A stretch of 64,000 bases of DNA, from positions 2,463,001 to 2,527,000 of the forward strand of contig NZ_JAUSXC010000001.1 of assembly GCF_030823405.1 (NCBI RefSeq). Direction: 5' to 3'. The notes below the pieces were generated by a model, which was not told where the DNA came from, did not search any database, and saw nothing but the letters and a program-made list of their open reading frames with translations. Positions 63,665-64,000 of the stretch are shown here, one piece after another; within the stretch, counting starts at the first letter, position 1, and every line of letters begins with the position of its first letter. A program made the translations under genes and the position numbers. The stretch comes from Chryseobacterium ginsenosidimutans (GTDB lineage Bacteria; Bacteroidota; Bacteroidia; Flavobacteriales; Weeksellaceae).

Positions 63665-64000
63665 TTATTTAACTCTCTTATAATCAATGTAGTAATTCTT
63701 GTTAAATTCTACCGGATTGCCTTTCTTAAGTTTTACGGTCTGCCATTGCTCGGTTGGATTAATGTTTGTATCACCAACTATAATCGGAAGTTTTAAATTT
63801 TTAATCACATTGGTGTATCGGAATTTTATCTCTTCTCCCTTTTGAGAATATTCTAAAACAGGAACTTTTGTTGTTCTCAGATATTGATTAAAAATACTTG
63901 AAAAATCAATTCCAGATTTCTTTGAAATATAGTTCTCAATTTGTTCTGTTGTTACCGTACGATGATAAAAATCTTTGTTGATACCTCTTAAAATCTCTCT
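63665..64000 (-). CDS. M1 family aminopeptidase, C-terminal end (partial)
   Basis: The last 111 residues of a larger protein that enters from beyond the window edge. The text (YHRTVTTEQIENYISKKSGIDFSSIFNQYLRTTKVPVLEY, then LPIIVGDTNINPTEQWQTVKLKKG) matches the C-terminal part of Bacteroidetes M1-family zinc aminopeptidases, where 'F-x-Q-Y-L-R-x-x-x-x-P' ends the helical catalytic region and a beta domain follows. The zinc site itself (HExxH) is not in the window, so the call rests on the tail only. Confidence 0.75.
   Translation of the reverse strand, partial: REILRGINKDFYHRTVTTEQIENYISKKSGIDFSSIFNQYLRTTKVPVLEYSQKGEEIKFRYTNVIKNLKLPIIVGDTNINPTEQWQTVKLKKGNPVEFNKNYYIDYKRVK

Overview
The window looks like the chromosome of a low-GC member of the Flavobacteriia, most likely Chryseobacterium or a close relative in the Weeksellaceae. 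Signs of this are type IX secretion (T9SS) sorting domains, GLPGLI-family and DUF6266 proteins, SusE/SusD-independent surface proteins starting with 'VGINTPNPGS', absence of clear Shine-Dalgarno sequences, and repeated use of the Bacteroidetes promoter pattern TTG-N(about 19)-TAnnTTTG. Naming a species from the sequence alone is not possible.

Layout. 1-3774: the front part of an RHS-like surface protein and its T9SS-sorted beta-propeller partner, on the minus strand. 3775-6355: a gene-poor stretch with a 100-nt candidate structured RNA, a frameshifted helix-turn-helix gene, decayed repeats and a DUF6266 gene. 6356-17390: a six-gene defence operon (hsdM, hsdS, HNH nuclease, mcrB, mcrC, hsdR), in which a modification-dependent McrBC module plus an HNH nuclease sits inside a type I restriction-modification operon; this is the most notable system here. 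17494-22006: small unknown genes, typA and a GHL10 glycosidase-like lipoprotein. 22262-27277: a surface protein and a one-transmembrane propeller sensor kinase/LuxR-type regulator pair, with a cluster of TTCTACAA sites. 27492-33866: ferritin, ychF, a calcium-repeat lipoprotein, a short bacteriocin-like peptide, an AraC regulator with an SDR enzyme, and a methionine aminotransferase.

34114-37619: two T9SS cargo proteins (one PKD, one YadA-head-like) and an orphan LytTR regulator. 37895-44134: topoisomerase IV genes parE and parC separated by a small membrane gene and followed by a lipoprotein and a rhomboid protease. 44283-47617: a minus-strand run of DUF4180, prmC, yaaA, CPBP protease and a Sua5/YciO protein. 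47719-48129: four identical initiator tRNA-fMet genes in tandem. 48256-58007: small housekeeping and stress genes, a BlaI/BlaR1-like pair with a palindromic operator, one intact and one frameshifted GLPGLI gene, fructose-6-phosphate aldolase and a TPR protein. 58199-64000: peptidase E, PBP4-type carboxypeptidase dacB, a membrane histidine kinase, an M61 PDZ peptidase and the end of an M1 aminopeptidase.

No insertion sequence, prophage, integrase, CRISPR array or rRNA operon was seen. Simple hairpin terminators separate most transcription units and many are placed to serve two converging genes.
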